A stretch of DNA of 9,243 nt from the NCBI GenBank assembly GCA_030587405.1, contig JAUQZD010000007.1:1-9243 (forward strand), read 5' to 3'. The position numbers were made by a program, and so were the translations under genes. Shown one piece after another: positions 5,978 through 9,243 of this stretch. Within the stretch, counting starts at the first letter, position 1. Each line of letters starts with the position of its first letter. This stretch comes from Candidatus Freyrarchaeum guaymasense (lineage in GTDB: Archaea > Asgardarchaeota > Jordarchaeia > Jordarchaeales > Freyrarchaeaceae). Under the pieces are notes generated by a model. The model had not been told where the DNA came from. It made no database searches and worked only from the letters and a program-made list of their open reading frames with translations.

Positions 5978-6366
5978 GTGGTGGGCGACGCCAGCGTGAT
6001 GGTTAAGTGGTTCATCGAGGAGGACTCCGATAAGGCCTTGAAGTTGAGGGACATGCGCGTGAACGGGGAGCTACCATAGCTGCTCCAGAGCTGCTCCCCT
6101 TCGAAGTCTTGAACGCTCTAAAGCACAGTAACCTGTTTAGGGTGGAGGAGCTCAGGGCCGCCGCCCTCTCACCTTCAAGCTACGGCATAGAGCTCCACCC
6201 TTTGAGGGGGGAGCTAGCCGAGAAAACGGTGGAGGTAGCCGTGGACATGGACGTGACGGTCTAGGACTCCTCCCACGTAGCCCTCGCGGCAACCCTGAAC
6301 ACGAAGCTCTACACGGCGGACAGGAAGCTCATAGAAAAACTCGAAGGGAAATACCGGAAACCGTAA
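5978..6366 (+). pseudogene. vapC: vapC toxin (PIN-domain ribonuclease), frameshift plus nonsense codon
   Basis: VapC toxins are PIN-domain RNases that cut tRNA or rRNA when freed from VapB. The domain is readable across two frames. The first part, VVGDASVMVKWFIEEDSDKA..., holds the first catalytic Asp. After GAG CTA at 6068-6073 the sequence continues, one base short, in another frame from 6076: IAAPELLPFEVLNALKHS with the second acidic residue. Then comes LHPLRGELAEKTVEVA, and DVTV-stop-DSSHVALA, where TAG (6262-6264) replaces the expected Tyr just before the third Asp. Next is LYTADRKLIEKL with the fourth acidic residue, and finally TAA at 6364-6366. Restored length is about 129 residues, normal for VapC. 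All four catalytic acids survive, so decay is recent, or some lesions are sequencing errors. Confidence 0.85.
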
Positions 6367-6450
6367 TCCACGTCTCCCGGATCCCATAGCAGCCCAGTAA
6401 CTCGGGTAGACGCCCAAACATGGAAAGGCCCCCGCTCAGGGTTGAAGGCA

Positions 6451-6475
6451 AATTTTAAATGGAAAACTGCTGGCT
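6451..6475. promoter_or_regulatory. AT-rich, TATA-like block between vapC remnant and the GTPase gene
   Basis: The block around AAATTTTAAATGG is the only AT-rich patch in the 188-bp gap between two 3' ends, and it reads as a TATA-like element on either strand. No gene follows in either direction, apart from sequence antisense to the flanking genes. A short hairpin, CGGGTAAACCCG, lies nearby at 6504-6515. It could drive an unrecognised RNA, or mean nothing. Confidence 0.2.
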
Positions 6476-6554
6476 CGGCGACCTCGCGTCTCCGCCGTCC
6501 CCCCGGGTAAACCCGCGTCAACCTGAGCCGCAGAGCAACAACTAAATTTTAATG

Positions 6555-8216
6555 TTACTCTATGATCCTCGTCACCCTGCCTATGGTTCTTGTGGTGCCT
6601 TCACGCGTCACTATCCTGTCTCCCACCGTGATGTATTCGGGGCGGTACTTCAACCTTAACCTCACCTCCGCGTAGTCCCCTACGACAAGGTAGTCTTTAC
6701 CCTTTATTTCTTCGAAAACCACTGTTTGGCTTACCGTGTTGCAGTGGAGGACGGGGGAGTACCCGGGCGTTATCCTTGTCGGGTGGCGTGTGACGACTAT
6801 TTTCGCCTCGAACTCCCTGCAAGCAGCCAGCTCCATGTCCACGTCGGCCACGACCTGACCCCTCCTGACGACCCCGGGGTCTACCCTTTTAATGTCGAAG
6901 CCGAACATTTCACCTGGCCTAACGCGTGGAACCCGTTCGCAGAACACCTCAACCGAGGCGATCCATCCCTTGCGGAACACCCCGTCCCCGTCCGGCCCCA
7001 CCTTAACGTTCTGCTCGGGCTTGAAGATACCCTGCTTAACGGTTCCAGTGACCACCACGTTCGTCCCCCTTATCCTCCTGTATACCTTGTCTATGTAGGC
7101 TAAGGCTGGCTTGTAGGCTAACTCGTCAGAGATCCTAACCGGGAGCGCTGATAGAAGCTTCTTGAAGACGTCCAAGCCTTCGCCTGTGACGCAGCTCACC
7201 TCGACGACCGGGACCAGTATCCTATGGGTGATCTCCTTCCTGACGACCTCAATGTCCTCTCTCTCCCTCACCCAGAATGGCACACGCCCGATCTCCTTTA
7301 TCGTCCTCCTAACCACGCTTCTAACCTTCTCGAGCGCCTCCGGTGCCACCGAGTCCACCTTGGAGAGGACAACCATGAAGGGTACGTCCCTGCTTGCCAT
7401 CAGGAGCATGTGCTCACGTGTTATGTCGTCAAGCCTAGCTATCCCTCTTCTGCCCTCCTCCGCCACTAGGAGCTTGTACTCGTCGCCTGCAGGGATCAGC
7501 ACCGCGCCGTATTGCGAGTCGGAGCCAAGAATAGACCTTATCATGCTTTTAAGGTACTCCGAGTGGCCGGGAGCGTCAACCAAGGTCACTATCCTCTTAG
7601 CTTGGTCTAGTACTCTCGCGCGCTCCTCCTTGCTGAGGGGGTTCTCATACCCTATCATTTCCCCCCTACCGTTAAACCCTATGAAGGCGTAGTGCAGGTC
7701 CGCTGTCTGCCCCCTCTTCAGCTCTTGTGGGTGCTTTAGAAGGTACGCTCTAGCCCCTCCCCTCCCGTCGTCCAGCCTACCCCCCAGCAGAACCCCTATG
7801 AGGGTGCTCTTCCCAGCGTTAACTCTCCCGGCGAAGCTTAGCGATATGACCTCGTTAACCTCCACCTCCTCCCTTTCCAGGACGTACTCCACGACGAAGC
7901 CCTTCTCAGTCCTGAAAACCTTCCTTTCCTTAACCTTAATTCCCGCCTCCCCGCAGAGCTCCCTTACGCTTTCATCGCTGCTTCTAACCTCCCCCCTCCC
8001 CAACCCGTAGACCTCCCACCTCCTCCCTTTTATGTCGTCTACTCCGACGACTAGGATGCCCTCCCCCTCGCTCGTCATGAACTTAAGCCTAGCTAGGAGC
8101 TTCTGCCTCTTACCTTCATCCATGTCCGGGGACAGCTTCCTCTTAAACTCGACGTTTACCCCCTCACCTTTCCTTAGGAGCGTAAGCAGCTCCTCTAGGC
8201 CTTTCCTACCCGGCAA
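6555..8216 (-). CDS. GTPBP1-like translational-type GTPase
   Basis: This 553-residue protein is related to eukaryotic GTPBP1/GTPBP2 and the elongation-factor superfamily. Residues about 20-115 form the N-terminal domain typical of this group (VEFKRKL..., then LKFMTSEGEGILVVGVDD and the YGLGRGE turn). The G domain follows: G1 GRVNAGKST (130-138), G3 DAPGH (214-218) with H218 at the catalytic position, G4 SKVD (285-288) and G5 SCVTG (341-345). Ser in place of Asn in G4 resembles the T/S-KxD form of GTPBP1 relatives. EF-Tu-like beta-barrel domains occupy about 370-553. The cellular role in archaea is not established; in animals the family links to ribosome rescue and mRNA decay. The TTG start lies inside the end of trm5 (11-bp overlap), behind a strong GGAGG site, so translation is coupled. 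Confidence 0.88.
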   Translation of the reverse strand: MPGRKGLEELLTLLRKGEGVNVEFKRKLSPDMDEGKRQKLLARLKFMTSEGEGILVVGVDDIKGRRWEVYGLGRGEVRSSDESVRELCGEAGIKVKERKVFRTEKGFVVEYVLEREEVEVNEVISLSFAGRVNAGKSTLIGVLLGGRLDDGRGGARAYLLKHPQELKRGQTADLHYAFIGFNGRGEMIGYENPLSKEERARVLDQAKRIVTLVDAPGHSEYLKSMIRSILGSDSQYGAVLIPAGDEYKLLVAEEGRRGIARLDDITREHMLLMASRDVPFMVVLSKVDSVAPEALEKVRSVVRRTIKEIGRVPFWVREREDIEVVRKEITHRILVPVVEVSCVTGEGLDVFKKLLSALPVRISDELAYKPALAYIDKVYRRIRGTNVVVTGTVKQGIFKPEQNVKVGPDGDGVFRKGWIASVEVFCERVPRVRPGEMFGFDIKRVDPGVVRRGQVVADVDMELAACREFEAKIVVTRHPTRITPGYSPVLHCNTVSQTVVFEEIKGKDYLVVGDYAEVRLRLKYRPEYITVGDRIVTREGTTRTIGRVTRIIE

Positions 8217-9096
8217 CGCTCCTCCTTCCTCCGGAGTCCTTCCTGACCTTGACGTCTAGGACCGCGAGCCTCCGCCTTGGGGCTATGCTCCTCATGCATC
8301 TACCGTAAACCACCTCAGCGTTAAACCCCAACTTCTCCAGCTTATCCACAACCTTCCACTCCAGCTCCTTCAGCGGGCTTCCACCCTTCTCAACAACCAC
8401 GTCATAATAATGTATGACTCCGCCGTTTTTAACGGTTCCCACGGCGTGCCCCAGGTAATCGTACGCCTTAGCCGGGAGGGGCATGAGAACCCTGTCGACC
8501 GGGGCTGGAGGGGTGAACTCAGCTGCGTCCCCGAGCACGGGGATAACCCTCCCCTCAACACGGTTGAGGGCGATATTCTCCTTCAGGTAGCGGATGGCGT
8601 AAGGGTTAACGTCCACCGAGTAAACTCTGCACTCCACCCTCCTAGCTATGGGTATGGAGAAGCCTCCAACCCCCGAGAACATGTTGAAAACCGTCTCGCC
8701 GGGCTTCACCTGGAGGGCTACACGTTGATGTTCGAAGGACAGCTTCGGCGTAAAGTAAACCTTGGAGAGGTCAACCCTGAAGAGGCAGCCATGCTCCCTG
8801 TGAACTGTTTCCGTCCTCTCCTCGCCGGCGACAACCATTAAGGGGGCAACTCTCTCCTCACCTGAGGTAGCTCCCGTTCTTACCGCCACCACCCTCACTC
8901 CGGGGACTGTCCTAATCAATGCCTCCCCTATCCTTTGGGCGTAAGGGAGAACCTCCCTTCTCAGCCTCAGCACGCATATGTCCCCTACCACCTCAAACCG
9001 GTTTGGGGCATGCTTCAGGACGTCTGGAGGCAGAACCGGCCTAAGTATTTGCCGGAGCTTCAAACCCTCCACCGGGAGGCTGGAACCTAAAACCAT
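8206..9096 (-). CDS. trm5: Trm5/Taw2-family tRNA (guanine-37) methyltransferase, probably Trm5
   Basis: Trm5 uses S-adenosylmethionine to make m1G37 next to the anticodon, which prevents frameshifting; in archaea m1G37 is also the first step to wyosine bases. Visible in 296 residues: the D2 region GDICVLRLRREVLPYAQRIGE (38-58), TVHREHG (97-103), VYFTPKLSFEHQRVA with E122, motif I FNMFSGVGGFSIPIA (137-151), VDVNPYAIRYLKENIALN with D162 (161-178), and DRVLMPLPAKA (201-211). No N-terminal D1 domain is evident. Two positions are unusual: the NLP motif of Trm5 reads PLP (P206), and the DxF of motif I reads NMF. The related Taw2 enzyme, a wyosine aminocarboxypropyl transferase, is the main alternative. 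The ATG start overlaps the preceding guaB-like stop by 10 bp. Confidence 0.82.
   Translation of the reverse strand: MVLGSSLPVEGLKLRQILRPVLPPDVLKHAPNRFEVVGDICVLRLRREVLPYAQRIGEALIRTVPGVRVVAVRTGATSGEERVAPLMVVAGEERTETVHREHGCLFRVDLSKVYFTPKLSFEHQRVALQVKPGETVFNMFSGVGGFSIPIARRVECRVYSVDVNPYAIRYLKENIALNRVEGRVIPVLGDAAEFTPPAPVDRVLMPLPAKAYDYLGHAVGTVKNGGVIHYYDVVVEKGGSPLKELEWKVVDKLEKLGFNAEVVYGRCMRSIAPRRRLAVLDVKVRKDSGGRRSVAG
8217..8229 (-). promoter_or_regulatory. Ribosome-binding site fixing the TTG start of the GTPase
   Basis: Within the last codons of trm5 the minus strand reads GGAAGGAGGAGCG immediately before TTG 8216. The GGAGG core at suitable spacing supports TTG as the real start; no ATG or GTG is available nearby in that frame. 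Confidence 0.6.
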
Positions 9097-9243
9097 AATT
9101 TCTCGTATTTTTCTGGGAACTGAGGTTCGGGGAGCACGTCATGGGGGAGTGCTTCACGCATTCCAATCATGGTCCTCTTGCTGAACCTAGCCTTCCTCCA
9201 GAGCTCCTCTATGTTCCTTGCCCCCACGTAGCCGAATCCTGCC
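9087..9243 (-). CDS. guaB: IMP dehydrogenase-like protein, C-terminal end (5' part outside window)
   Basis: The last 51 codons are present, ending at TAG 9087-9089. The peptide GFGYVGARNIEELWRKARF, followed by MREALPHDV, matches the C-terminal end of IMP dehydrogenases, where the usual text is GMGYVGA.NIEELW..ARF, then GLRESHPHDV. That enzyme makes XMP from IMP with NAD, the committed step to guanine nucleotides. The rest of the tail (LPEPQFPEKYEKLWF) is not a common GuaB ending. The catalytic cysteine loop lies outside the window, so a GMP reductase or another IMPDH-related protein is not excluded. It is the first visible gene of the operon with trm5 and the GTPase. Confidence 0.65.
   Translation of the reverse strand, partial: AGFGYVGARNIEELWRKARFSKRTMIGMREALPHDVLPEPQFPEKYEKLWF

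Noticed and set aside
5765..6079. A free-standing 104-residue gene with GTG start
   Set aside because: It is an antitoxin lacking its N-terminal strand, joined to the first third of a PIN toxin. The missing pieces are readable in adjacent frames on both sides, so it is a fragment of a broken locus rather than a novel gene.
6262..6264. TAG inside vapC as a recoded sense codon (for example pyrrolysine)
   Set aside because: TAG terminates several genes in this window (Nudix, reductase, trm5, guaB-like), and the same locus carries independent frameshifts, so a nonsense mutation is the simpler reading.
7162..7692. Long plus-strand open frame (176 codons) opposite the GTPase gene
   Set aside because: Its composition is Ser-, Thr- and Leu-rich, as expected from the complement of a GC-rich gene, and the opposite strand encodes clear G-domain motifs.

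Overview
The window looks like a piece of a GC-rich archaeal chromosome, probably from a thermophile of the TACK group (Thermoproteota and relatives). The evidence is a UPF0282 protein, a geranylgeranyl reductase-family enzyme of the kind that saturates archaeal lipids, a Trm5-type tRNA methyltransferase, a GTPBP1-like GTPase and a VapBC toxin-antitoxin locus. GTG and TTG starts, short gene overlaps and TATA/BRE-like promoters agree with this. The lineage cannot be fixed more precisely from the sequence alone.

Layout: (1) 1-893, plus strand: the tail of an unidentified gene that overlaps the start of endonuclease V (nfi). (2) 894-1507: about 600 bases with no convincing gene, ending in a perfect 15-bp tandem duplication. 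(3) 1508-3342, minus strand: a two-gene unit, an amidohydrolase-2 family enzyme followed 8 nt later by a UPF0282 metallo-beta-lactamase-fold protein. (4) 3343-3486: a divergent promoter region. (5) 3487-4050, plus strand: a Nudix hydrolase, convergent with (6) a geranylgeranyl reductase-family flavoprotein (4063-5223, minus strand) that has its own promoter. (7) 5224-5682: mostly non-coding, with one doubtful minus-strand ORF. (8) 5683-6366, plus strand: a palindromic operator-like array, then a vapBC locus broken by at least two single-base frameshifts and one nonsense codon. (9) 6555-9243, minus strand: a compact operon, guaB-like (partial) then trm5 then the GTPBP1-like GTPase, with overlaps of 10 and 11 bp.

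Most intact genes are housekeeping: removal of deaminated bases, nucleotide-pool metabolism, lipid maturation, tRNA position-37 methylation and a translational-type GTPase. The accessory element is the decaying toxin-antitoxin module, whose two gene products can still be rebuilt almost completely on paper and whose operator-like upstream sequence appears intact. I found no CRISPR array, tRNA, rRNA or intact insertion sequence. I did not recognise a clearly new multi-gene system. The best leads are the vapBC remnant with its operator, the amidohydrolase-UPF0282 pair, and the altered catalytic motif of the Trm5-family protein.
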